Assembly (NCBI GenBank): GCA_036676235.1
Contig: JAKFDI010000035.1
Span: 86,935 to 150,934, forward strand
Source of the DNA: JAKFDI01 sp036676235
GTDB taxonomy: Bacteria; Pseudomonadota; Gammaproteobacteria; Burkholderiales; Burkholderiaceae_C
Length of the DNA stretch: 64,000 nucleotides
Direction of reading: 5' to 3'
The notes under the pieces are model-generated. The model was given only the letters and a program-made list of their open reading frames with translations, ran no database searches and had not been told where the DNA came from. Shown here in pieces: positions 29,283 through 38,300 of this stretch. The translations under genes were made by a program, and so were the position numbers. Positions within the stretch are counted from its first letter, which is position 1. Every line of letters begins with the position of its first letter.

Positions 29283-30082
29283 CCACGAGCGACTTGTTCA
29301 TCCGGTCCGGCGCCGCCTGGAACCCGTGCCATGGCGCTGACTTCCGCCAGAAGGGATGGCTCGGGCCGATTCCTCTTCTTTCTTCCCGGGGCGTGGAAGA
29401 GTTGACCGCACTTCTCGGTCGTTCCACGGCCGACTTCACGCAGCCGGGGGAACTGGCACGGATGTCGGATGTGCGGGAGTTCGGTTCCCGGCCCTGGTTC
29501 AAGAGCATGCACGTGGTCGACGCGACTTTTCGAAGCGTGGCGATGAACCCGGTGCTACTCGGTTTCGTCGCCGGCCTGCTGGGGCCGCGCTTCGTGCTGT
29601 GGGGTTGTTCCCTTGTGCAACGCGTGCCCGGGCAACGTCATCGCTGGCACGTCGACGTCGAACATCTGCAAGGGCAAGGGTTGACCGTATTCGTCGGACT
29701 CGAAGGGGCCAACGCGAGTTCCTCCCTGACGGTGCTGGAACAGTCGCACCGCTTGACCGCGGCACCGCAATCCATCGGGCTGGATTCGGACGGGGCGATC
29801 CTCGCGTTTTCGAGGAAGCACGGCCTGGATGCCGGTCTCCGGGTGCTCCCCATCGAGCGGGGCTCGATGTGCGTCATGGATGGCCGTCTGTGGCACCGCT
29901 CGGAGAATGCTTCCACCCTGCCGAGGGTGGCCGCGCTGATCCAGTATTCCGTGCCGGATGCCGACATCCGCGTACCGCGCTCGTGGGGGCCGGAGATCAG
30001 CTGGTTGTCTGGCCGGCCGCCCGTGATCCAGGTGGACGCATTGGAAGAGGGCATCGGCACCAGGGGACGCGCCGGCCCTTGA
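29279..30082 (+). CDS. Phytanoyl-CoA dioxygenase (PhyH)-like oxygenase
   Basis: A 267-residue protein with the Fe(II)/2-oxoglutarate facial triad: His and Asp in RHRWHVDVEH and a distal His in DGRLWHRSEN, followed by arginine-bearing PRVAALIQY. The PhyH family hydroxylates diverse small molecules and lipids. GTG 29279 overlaps the preceding stop. As last gene it probably performs a late hydroxylation. No terminator is evident after it, and GC-rich spacer follows. Confidence 0.8.
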   Translation: MTTSDLFIRSGAAWNPCHGADFRQKGWLGPIPLLSSRGVEELTALLGRSTADFTQPGELARMSDVREFGSRPWFKSMHVVDATFRSVAMNPVLLGFVAGLLGPRFVLWGCSLVQRVPGQRHRWHVDVEHLQGQGLTVFVGLEGANASSSLTVLEQSHRLTAAPQSIGLDSDGAILAFSRKHGLDAGLRVLPIERGSMCVMDGRLWHRSENASTLPRVAALIQYSVPDADIRVPRSWGPEISWLSGRPPVIQVDALEEGIGTRGRAGP

Positions 30083-30143
30083 AGTTCCCGGACGTTGAGG
30101 AGGGCGGGCTGGCCGCGCTTCCGTGCCGATGCATCCTCGATGC

Positions 30144-30371
30144 TCAGGTGGCGGATTCCGCGCGTCCTGCGCCTTTGGCTCCCGCGGCACCCGCCCCAGC
30201 AAATTGAACTCCGGATTCGACACCCACCGTCACGACTCCCGACACTTCAAGGTTGAGACTGAGTAGCGAGCCTGTGATGTGAGGGGCTGCTGCGGAGCCT
30301 GCATGCGCGTGCAGATATGGCGCGCAGAGCCAGAGAGCACTCACGGCTCGGATCAACCGATGATGATTCAT
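30144..30371 (-). CDS. Small predicted secreted protein
   Basis: A 75-residue open frame. The N-terminus is signal-peptide-like (MNHHRLIRAVSALWLCAPYL to HAHAG), and a Gly/Ala/Val-rich mature part follows (LLSLNLEVSGVVTVGVESGV). AAGGAAAGGAAC lies just upstream of the ATG. I do not recognise the family. It is convergent with the biosynthetic cluster. It could be a real small exported peptide or a remnant. Confidence 0.4.
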   Translation of the reverse strand: MNHHRLIRAVSALWLCAPYLHAHAGSAAAPHITGSLLSLNLEVSGVVTVGVESGVQFAGAGAAGAKGAGRAESAT

Positions 30372-30575
30372 GGATGTTCCTTTCCTTGGATTGATCTTCA
30401 GGGGCGCGAGCCGAACGGAAGCTCGTGTGCATGGCACTGAACCTGCGGCGCATGGCTGTGCTCAACACAGGCTGACAAGCGCAGGGGCACTCGTCGAACT
30501 GACTGCGTAAGCTCCCCCTGCGGGTAGACACCTGAATCTGGAGAATGCGGCCTCAAGAAGGAAGTCGGGGACGCG

Positions 30576-30632
30576 ATGAGGAAGAGCAAGTTCAGCGAGA
30601 GCCAGATCGTGGCGAACTGCGCATGTCGCTGA
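30576..30632 (+). pseudogene. IS3-family OrfA N-terminal fragment
   Basis: The frame MRKSKFSESQIVAN is the classic N-terminus of an IS3-group OrfA and breaks off after about 14 residues. About 70 bases upstream, CTCCCCCTGCGGGTAG looks like the corresponding IS end. The rest of 30633-31132 (500 bases) contains no gene I can support and leads into the upstream region of the sigma-54 activator. Confidence 0.65.
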
Positions 30633-31132
30633 GGTCTACGACTGCTTGCTGTTGGTCAGCGTGAGTACGCTCGCAGACGGCGACCGTCAGTAGTCGCTGC
30701 AGAACGGTCTGCGAACTCAATCGCCGGTTCAGACTCGGTGCTGCCGGTCAGATCCAACAGTTGAATGGGGGCCAAGACCAGAAGCGGTCACACGCAAGCC
30801 AGCAAGGCCGATGTCCGCGGCTCACTTCTGACCGGTCACTCACACAACGCGGCCGACGTGGCGGTCCTCGAATGACTGCTTCCGCCCGGGACGACCGGCC
30901 GAACCCGACCCTACTCGGACGCGCTTGTCTGATGCCGGCGCTGAATCAGCGCTGCATCACTGTTGTAGATGTTGCGATCCTTCGACCCGCTTCGCAGATG
31001 ATTGAGCCTCGATGGTTGATGCGTGCACTAAATGCACCGCCCATGCGGACGCAGATCGTCTAGGGATTCCGTGTGTATGGCGCGCCCCTAGACTGCCAGC
31101 CCTGACTCTCCACGCAGTATCGGAGGCATGTC

Positions 31133-32593
31133 GTGCCACATCTGCCGCAGGATCTTGGGCGAGCCGCAGGGCAGGCTGTGCGGCTGTGTTGCGCCATGCA
31201 CGAGGACAGGCGGCACGACCTCCTGTGCGATGAACTGCGCAGCCGGCTGTTCGATGCGGGGCTGTCGGTGCGCGTCGCCGGCTTCGAGCCACCCGCCGCC
31301 ACCGGCCTGCTGCTGCAGGTGGTCGATGCCGAGGCGTTCGGCAGTGCCTTGCGGCAGCTAGACGGCTTGCGCCATGCCGCGACGCCGTGCACCGCACTCA
31401 TCGCGTCAATCGGCCTCGAGGGCACGCGCATCGACGCCCTGCTGGACGCCGGCGCGAGCGATTTCTTCGCCCTGCCGTGTAACGCGGAGGAACTGATCGT
31501 GCGCATGCACCGTGCGCTCGGCTCGCGCGAGGCGCGGCTGGCGTGCGGGATCGCAGCGCGCCATGAAGCGCGCGCCCCAAGCGCGCTGACGCTCCCCGCG
31601 ACGACGGCAGGCCCGGCCCATCCGGCCTTGCGCGAACTGATCGGTGACAGTCCCGCCTTCGCCGCACAGGTGGCGCGCGTGCCGCTGCTGGCCAAGTACG
31701 ACGCCGGCGTGCTGATCCTCGGCGACACCGGCACCGGCAAGGAGGTCTGCGCGCGCGCCATCCACTACCTGTCCGCGCGTGCCGGGCGCCCCTGGGTGGC
31801 GCTCAATTGCGGCGCCATCCCGGCCGAGCTGATCGAAGCCGAACTTTTCGGCCACGCGCGAGGCGCCTTCACCCACGCTCACTGCGCACGCGCTGGGCTG
31901 GTGCGCGAAGCCGAAGGCGGCACGCTGTTCCTCGACGAGATCGACGCGCTGCCCTACGTCGCGCAATCGGCACTGCTGCGCTTCTTGCAAGACAAGGAGT
32001 ACCGCGCGGTCGGCTCCAACACGCTGCTGCACGCCGACGTGCGTGTCATCGCGGCCACTAACACCGACCCGGCGCTGCTTGTCGCGCGCGGGCGTTTGCG
32101 CCAGGACCTGCTGTTCCGGCTCAACGTACTCACCTTGCACCTGCCGCGCCTGCGCGAGCGCCAGGCCGACATCCCGCAGCTCGCGCTGCACTTCCTGCGC
32201 GCCGCCGCGCGGCAGTGGGACAAGGCGGTGCCGGTGTTGTCGGCCCCGGCGCTGCGCAAGCTGCTCGCCCATGACTGGCCGGGCAACGTGCGCGAGCTGA
32301 AGAACGTGGTCGAGCGTGCGCTGCTGATGGGCGCTTCGTCGGCCATCGGTGCGCAGGACATCGATTTCGACGGTTCGTCCAGCGCTGCGATCGAGGTGGC
32401 CGACGAATCCTTCCGCGCCGCCAAGGCGCGGGTCGTCGAGAGCTTCGAGCGCAGCTACATCGAGCACCTGCTTGCCTGCAACGCCGGCAACGTCACGCAT
32501 GCCGCACGCGCGGCCAAGAAAAACCGGCGCGCGTTCTTCGAGCTGATGCGCAAGTACCGCATCGAACCCGATCCCTTCCGCGACGAGCGCTGA
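31133..32593 (+). CDS. Sigma-54-dependent transcriptional activator of the eCIS operon
   Basis: A 486-residue bacterial enhancer-binding protein. Residues about 20-135 form a degenerate receiver-like domain, with LPCNAEEL where the conserved KP would be. The AAA+ core has Walker A GDTGTGKE (about 197) and Walker B GGTLFLDEID (about 263). The sigma-54 contact loop reads GAFTHA at 244-249 instead of GAFTGA. The C-terminal Fis-type helix-turn-helix includes NVTHAARAAKKNRRAFF. GTG 31133 is preferred, with GGAGG 6 bases upstream; ATG 31196 is an alternative. A strong -24/-12 promoter lies 190 bases downstream, so its target is almost certainly the eCIS operon. Confidence 0.9.
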   Translation: MPHLPQDLGRAAGQAVRLCCAMHEDRRHDLLCDELRSRLFDAGLSVRVAGFEPPAATGLLLQVVDAEAFGSALRQLDGLRHAATPCTALIASIGLEGTRIDALLDAGASDFFALPCNAEELIVRMHRALGSREARLACGIAARHEARAPSALTLPATTAGPAHPALRELIGDSPAFAAQVARVPLLAKYDAGVLILGDTGTGKEVCARAIHYLSARAGRPWVALNCGAIPAELIEAELFGHARGAFTHAHCARAGLVREAEGGTLFLDEIDALPYVAQSALLRFLQDKEYRAVGSNTLLHADVRVIAATNTDPALLVARGRLRQDLLFRLNVLTLHLPRLRERQADIPQLALHFLRAAARQWDKAVPVLSAPALRKLLAHDWPGNVRELKNVVERALLMGASSAIGAQDIDFDGSSSAAIEVADESFRAAKARVVESFERSYIEHLLACNAGNVTHAARAAKKNRRAFFELMRKYRIEPDPFRDER

Positions 32594-32631
32594 CGGCCAG
32601 CGCACGCCGGCGGGACATCGTCCGGCGGCAC

Positions 32632-32719
32632 GCGGACGGAAATGTCCGCCCTTTGCGCGCCAGCGTGCAGGCGGGTCGGCGGGCGTTGGGACCCGCGCGA
32701 CAAGGACAAAAACGTCCGC
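32632..32719. promoter_or_regulatory. Paired upstream activator sites
   Basis: GCGGAC and GTCCGC separated by 6 bases lie at 32632-32649. A second site, GGAC and GTCC with the same 6-base spacing and a following CGC, lies at 32704-32719. Both sit about 75-150 bases upstream of the -24/-12 promoter, the usual distance for enhancer sites of sigma-54 activators. Assignment to this activator is inferred. Confidence 0.6.
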
Positions 32720-32784
32720 CCGTAGCGCCGCGCCATTCACGCCTGCGCCCGGCGCGACAACGCACCGCACGCGCGTTGGCGCCG

Positions 32785-32799
32785 TGGCACACGCCTTGC
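32785..32799 (+). promoter_or_regulatory. Sigma-54 (-24/-12) promoter of the eCIS operon
   Basis: TGGCAC at 32785-32790 and TTGC at 32796-32799 place GG (32786-32787) and GC (32798-32799) exactly 10 bases apart, as in the sigma-54 consensus. Transcription would begin near 32811, about 20-30 bases before the first gene of the operon. The sigma-54 activator gene lies directly upstream. Confidence 0.85.
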
Positions 32800-32832
32800 G
32801 ATTGGCACCGCCACGGAAACCGGGGGGCAGCC

Positions 32833-33168
32833 GTGCCCATGAAGACCGACGTCATGGCCATCGTGCAGAACTTGTCGCGCTACCTGCGAAGCCATCCTGA
32901 CGCCTGCGACACGCCGGAGGGCATCGCCCGTTGGTGGCTGGATGAAGAGGCGCCGCTGCCGGCGCTCGATGCCGCGCTCGAGTGGATGTCGGCCTGCGGC
33001 GTCGTCGAAGCCTTGCCGGCCGCCGATGGCCGCGTGCGCTGGCGCCGCATCATCACCGGCGACGACAACGCCACGAGCCTGGAAGGCCGGCTGGACGCGA
33101 TGGCGCAAGACCCGCGCACCGTGCTGCCGTCCGGCGACCCACCGCGCGGTAGCGGGAGCCTGCATTGA
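32833..33168 (+). CDS. Small winged-helix-like eCIS protein
   Basis: A protein of 109-111 residues, first gene after the sigma-54 promoter. The pattern YLRSHPDACDTPEGIARWWL, then ALEWMSACGVVEAL, then VRWRR looks like a small winged-helix fold. GTG 32833 (with a G-run 5 bases upstream) and ATG 32839 are both possible. Its stop overlaps the TTG start of the ATPase gene. Proteins of this kind commonly precede the AAA+ ATPase in eCIS loci; the function is unknown. It may be regulatory or an ATPase partner. Confidence 0.6.
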   Translation: MPMKTDVMAIVQNLSRYLRSHPDACDTPEGIARWWLDEEAPLPALDAALEWMSACGVVEALPAADGRVRWRRIITGDDNATSLEGRLDAMAQDPRTVLPSGDPPRGSGSLH

Positions 33169-35318
33169 CCACCCGTGCCCGCAAACGGCCCGTCGACGCA
33201 ATGCCGACGGCGAAACCGAGCGACGCCGTACCGGCCGCCGTGCACGCCGCCTTCGCACGTGCCTTGCGCGCGCTCGACCCGGTGCTCGGGCTGGCCGTCG
33301 AACAGCAAGCCCGCCTGCTCGGTACGGACAGCCTGATCGATCCGTGGCGCGGCATGCACCTCGAACTGGCCGATGTGCGGCGCCTGCTTGCCAGCGCGGC
33401 GCCGGACCCTGCCGCGATGCTGGCAGCGCCCGGTGTGGTCGGCCTGCTGGCCGACGCCATGCACGAGGTCATGGAGGCCGCCGCCGTCCCCGCCGGCATG
33501 CGCCTGGTGCCCCTGGACCTGGCGCTGTGCCTGATCGCCGCGGCACCCGATCTTGACCTGCGCTACGAGCGCATCTACGGCTACCTGCAGGACGACCTGA
33601 CACGCAAGCGCCCGGCCATCGACCTCATGGCGAACCTGCTCGCGGCGACGACCGAGGAGCGCCTCGCCCTGGCCGCACGTTTCGAGGCCGACGCATCGCT
33701 GCGCCGCCACGGCGTCATGGAACCGAGTGGCGACAACACCCAGCCGTGGCTGGCGCGCGGCTGGCGGCTCGACGCGCTGTGGCTGAACCGGCTTGTCGGG
33801 CGTGCCGAGCCCGATGCGTCGCTGGCCGGCTGCGCACGCCTCGTGACGCCGTCCGCCGCGGGGCTGAACGACAGCCTGGCCGAGCCCGATGTGCTGGACG
33901 CACTGCGGCGCGCCCAGGCGTCGCCGCCGCTTCGACTGGTGTTGCACGGGCCGCATGGTGCTGGCAAGTACGACGTCGCGCTGGCCCTGGCGCACGAGCT
34001 GGGCAGCGCGCTGCTCGTCGTCGACGTGCGCGGCTGGGCGGACGCTGCCGAGGTGCGCGCGCAGATCCAGCGGGTGCATCGCGGCGCCGCGTTGTTCGGC
34101 TGGTTGCCTTACCTGCACGGCGTGCAGGCGCTGATGCAGGGCGAGCCGCAGCGCCTGCGCAGCCTGCTCGACGCGCTGGCCGAAGAACCCAGCCTCGGCT
34201 TCGTGCTTGCCATGGCGGCCGTTTGGCCGCAGGCGCATGCCGCCGCGCTGAGTGCCACGCGGATCGAGCTGGGCTTCCCATCGGCCGAGCGGCGGCCGCG
34301 GCTGTGGCGGCGTGCCGTCGCCGCGCGCGGCGTGGTGGCCGACGATGGCGCGCTCACGCAGGCCGCCCTGCGCTTTCGCCTCAGCGCGGCGCAGATCGAC
34401 CAGGCGGCGGCCGACCTGGCAGTGGCCGCGGCCGCGCCGCCGCTGGGCTACGCCGAGCTGGCCGCGGCCGCCCGCGCGCAATCCGGCGCCGATCTCGCCC
34501 TGCTGGCGCGGCGGGTCGTGCCGCGCGCTGACTTCAGCGCCCTCGTCACCGTGCCCGAGGTGAAGACCCAACTGCGCGAGATCTGCGAGCGTGTGGCCAC
34601 CCGCGAGGCGGTGCGCCGCGACTGGAGCGGCGCCAGCGTGCACGGCCGCGCGCTCGGCGTCACCGCCTTGTTCGTCGGCGCCTCGGGCACCGGCAAGACG
34701 CTCGCTGCCGAGGCCCTGGCCTGCGAGCTCGGGCTCGACCTGTACCGCATCGACCTCGCGGGCATCGTCAGCAAGTACATCGGCGAGACCGAGAAGAACC
34801 TCGACCGCGTGTTCGCCGCCGCCGAAAACGCCAACGCCGTGCTGTTCTTCGACGAGGCGGATGCGCTGTTCGGCAAGCGCTCGGAAGTCAAGGACGCACA
34901 CGACCGCTACGCCAACATCGAGGTCGCCTATCTGCTGCAGAAGATGGAGCAGCTCGACGGCCTGGCGATCCTGGCCACCAACCTCAAGCAGAACCTGGAC
35001 GAAGCCTTCGCGCGGCGCCTGACCTTCACGCTCAACTTCCCCTTTCCCGAGGCGCTCGAGCGCGAACGCTTGTGGGAGTGCCTCTGGCCGCCGCGCGCGC
35101 CGCGTGCCGCCGACGTGGACCTCGGCTGGTTCGCACGGGAGTTCCGGCTCTCGGGCGGCAATATCCGCAACACCGTGATGGCCGCCGCGCACCTGGCGGC
35201 CAGCGACGGCCAGGTGATCACGCGCGAGCATCTGCTGCACGCCACGCGGCGCGAGTACCAGAAGCTCGGTAAGAACCTCGTGACGCCGGCGGCAGGCGAT
35301 GCAAGGCGGGCCGCATGA
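33165..35318 (+). CDS. eCIS AAA+ ATPase (Afp15-like)
   Basis: A 717-residue protein. The N-terminal half is helical and Ala-rich, and residues near 260-350 look like a degenerate ATPase-like domain. The C-terminal half is an active AAA+ module with Walker A GASGTGKT (about 505) and Walker B VLFFDEADALFGKR (about 562), followed by an arginine-finger region FARRLTFTLNFP. Such ATPases are conserved in eCIS loci and are thought to aid assembly or cargo loading. TTG 33165 has GGGAG 6 bases upstream; ATG 33201 is an alternative. It overlaps the next gene by ATGA. Confidence 0.85.
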   Translation: MTTRARKRPVDAMPTAKPSDAVPAAVHAAFARALRALDPVLGLAVEQQARLLGTDSLIDPWRGMHLELADVRRLLASAAPDPAAMLAAPGVVGLLADAMHEVMEAAAVPAGMRLVPLDLALCLIAAAPDLDLRYERIYGYLQDDLTRKRPAIDLMANLLAATTEERLALAARFEADASLRRHGVMEPSGDNTQPWLARGWRLDALWLNRLVGRAEPDASLAGCARLVTPSAAGLNDSLAEPDVLDALRRAQASPPLRLVLHGPHGAGKYDVALALAHELGSALLVVDVRGWADAAEVRAQIQRVHRGAALFGWLPYLHGVQALMQGEPQRLRSLLDALAEEPSLGFVLAMAAVWPQAHAAALSATRIELGFPSAERRPRLWRRAVAARGVVADDGALTQAALRFRLSAAQIDQAAADLAVAAAAPPLGYAELAAAARAQSGADLALLARRVVPRADFSALVTVPEVKTQLREICERVATREAVRRDWSGASVHGRALGVTALFVGASGTGKTLAAEALACELGLDLYRIDLAGIVSKYIGETEKNLDRVFAAAENANAVLFFDEADALFGKRSEVKDAHDRYANIEVAYLLQKMEQLDGLAILATNLKQNLDEAFARRLTFTLNFPFPEALERERLWECLWPPRAPRAADVDLGWFAREFRLSGGNIRNTVMAAAHLAASDGQVITREHLLHATRREYQKLGKNLVTPAAGDARRAA

Positions 35319-38300
35319 GATCGCGCTTGCAGCCGCACCCTGACGCGGCCGCGCGCACCGCCTCACGGCCGGCCGCGCACGACCGGGCCGGCCCGAGGCG
35401 TGAGGCGGACGCCGGCCCTGCCGCACACGAGGCGGCGGGCTTGGCGCTGTCCAACCAGGCGCTATCGCAGGCCTGGTCTCGCCGCCTGCCGGAAGCGCGC
35501 GACGAGGGACAGCCGCTCGACCCCGCGCTGCGCGCCGACATGGAGGCGCGCTTCGGCGAAAGTTTTGCCGACGTGCGTGTGCACGACGACGCGCACGCCC
35601 ACCGCAGTGCCGCAGCGCTGCAGGCTAGCGCCTACACGGTGGGCCCCCATGTGGTGTTCAGCCGCGATCGTTGTGCGCCGCAGGCCACGCCGGGCCGCCG
35701 CTTGCTCGCGCACGAACTCGCGCATGTCGTGCAGCAACGCCGCGGCGGGGCCGCACCGGTGTTGTCGCCGCAGGCGCCGCATGAAGCCGCCGCCGAGCAG
35801 GCCGCATCGCAGGTGGCGGCCGGCCAGGCGTCGGTGCAGGTGGCTGGCGGCACCGGCGTGGGGGTCGCACGCGAACGCGAGACCGATGCGCAGCGGCTGT
35901 CCGAGGGCGCGCCCGACGCGGCACCGATCTGCGAGGCGCCCGCGCCGTATCCGCTCGAGGATCCGCTGACCCGCGGCGCCGAGCCGGGCCCGCGCTACTG
36001 GCTGACGCACGAGCCGGATGTCGCCGCGATGCGGCCGCACCGCCTGGACGACGAGGCGAACCAGATCGACGAATGGTTTGCGCGGCAGACCACCTCGTCG
36101 CGCGACGATGCACGCCTGCTCGAGGTGCGCAACAGGCTTCGCGCCGAGGCGCTGGCGCGCGAGCAGCGCGCCGCGCGGCCGGCGCCGCGCCGCAAGAAGG
36201 GCAAGCAGACGCCGGCTCAGCCGGCCACCGACGCCGGCGGCGCCGACACCCGTCCGCGCTTCCTGCGCGAGCAGCGCAGCATCGGGAGCGCCGATCCCGG
36301 GGCGCTGGCGACCGAGTACGACGAGCTGCTCACCTACGCGCAAGACGAGAACATCCCGAAGGAAGAGCGCGAGCTGGCGCAGATCGAACTGGCGAACCTG
36401 CGCCCGGCGATGCGCGACGAACTGGCACGGCGCTCGAACCAGCGCCATGCCGAGGCGATCGGCCAGGCCCTCGCCCCCGACGCCGCGTGGGACGTGCGCA
36501 GCCACTTGAGCGGCGCCGCGAAGCGCATCGACAGCATCCGTGCGCTGCCCGGCCACCCCGGCCACAGCTACCTCATGCGTGGCAGCGAGATGCTGGTGAT
36601 GAGCGACGAGCAGGTCGCCGCGGTGCGCGACTCGATGATCAAGACGATGGCGCGCCAGACCAGCGGTACGCACCACGACACCGAGCAGGTGCAGCAGGAA
36701 TGGCACGAGTTCGTGGAGCGCACCTTCGAGGAACAGAAGTACGTCGGCTTCTTCACGATGCTGTGGTCGGGAGAGAACCCGTCCGAGTGGGACGTGCTGC
36801 TGATGCCGCACGTGATCGAGTCGAACCAGCGCATCGGCCGCTTCAAGGCGCTGCGGGCGCAGGCGCAAGACCCGTGGCGCACCAGCCCCGCGCCGCTGCT
36901 GCCGATGGCCGAAGCGGTGGGCATCGCCGAGCACCACGCGGGCGTGGCGCGCACCGTGCTCGACTACCGCATCGGCAAGATGATGACCGCCGCCGGCGAG
37001 ATCGTCGGCGGCCTGGACCGTGTGCGCATGGCCGGCCAGTTCGCTGCAGCAATCGCCTTCTCGCCGGCCGGCGGCGCGCTGTACGGCGGCGTCAGCTCCA
37101 CCGCCGTGCAGCTGTCCGAAATGGCCCACGGCCAGCGCGACAGCCTGGACCCGCTGGCCATCGGCTTCGACGCCGCGGCCGGCTACGCCGGCGCCAAGGT
37201 GACCCGCGGCGTGATGGGCTTCGGCGGCAAGGCCGCGCCGCTGTGGCAGCGCGGCGCGCTGTTCGTGCTCGGCGACCGCGCCGGAGCCAGCGCGAGCGTG
37301 GGCACGCGCATGGCGCTCGACAAGGTGAGCGGGCGAAAGGATTACTCCGCCGGTGACATCGCCGGTGCGGTGACGGACCAAGCCACCGACGCCAAGCAGA
37401 TGCTGCTGAACATGGCGTTGGCGAAAGCGGGGCGCTTCGTGCAGTCGCGCTCAAAGCCGGCGCCCAAGCCGCCGGCGGCTCGCAAGCCGGCGCCCGAGCC
37501 AGCCCCCACGGCGCAGCCCGCCGCCGCGGCTCCGCCAGTGCCCAGCGCGCCCATCGGCGTGCGCGCGGCCAACGACAACGTGCCGGTCGCCGCGAACGGG
37601 ATGGGCGCGCTGATTCCGCTGCGCCCGCGCGCCGGCAAAAACGCGCCGGTGGTGAAGCCGCAATCGCAGCAGGAATTGCAAGCACAGGCCGCGCCTGTGC
37701 CGCTGGCCCTGGCGGTCGGCCAGACGCACGGCGTCCAGCAGGCCGCGCCGGCGGCGTCGGCGGCGCCACCTGGCGCCACGCTGATGGCCGGCGCGGGCGG
37801 CGGCAAGGGCCCGGTCGGACCTACCCCGACCACGGCCCGGCCGGCGCCGACCATCCTGAGCGGCCTGCCCGATCCCAAGGTCCGCATGGGGGTGAGGGAG
37901 CCGCCGGGACCCGCCAAGGACGCGGGCGCCGCCACACCGACCCCGAAGCCGGCACCCGTCGCGGCCAACGACAACGACCCACTGGTGGCCACGCGGGTAC
38001 AGAGCGATCGCTCGCGCAAGAGCACTTGGGTCGAGGAAGGTTCGCCCGATTTCGCCGGCGCCGCGCGCAGCTCTAAATTCGTCGTGCAGCCGCGCAGCCA
38101 GGCCGAGGCCAGCGGCTTCCGCGCCGCCGGCACCGCGCCCAACGTGCCGATGCGGCCGATCACGCGCAACGGCGTGCAAGTCGAATCCGCCGGCGCCGCG
38201 CGCGACACGCCGCACAACATCACCGCCCGCGTCACGCCGAAGAAGACCGAAGCGCGCGGCGAGGCGGCTTTCAACAAGACGGTTGGCGCCGACGTGAACC

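Noticed and set aside
35700..35760. An active zinc protease in cargo 1, from HELAH
   Set aside because: The HExxH motif is part of the DUF4157 domain shared by both cargo proteins and other eCIS-associated proteins. Protease activity cannot be concluded from it.
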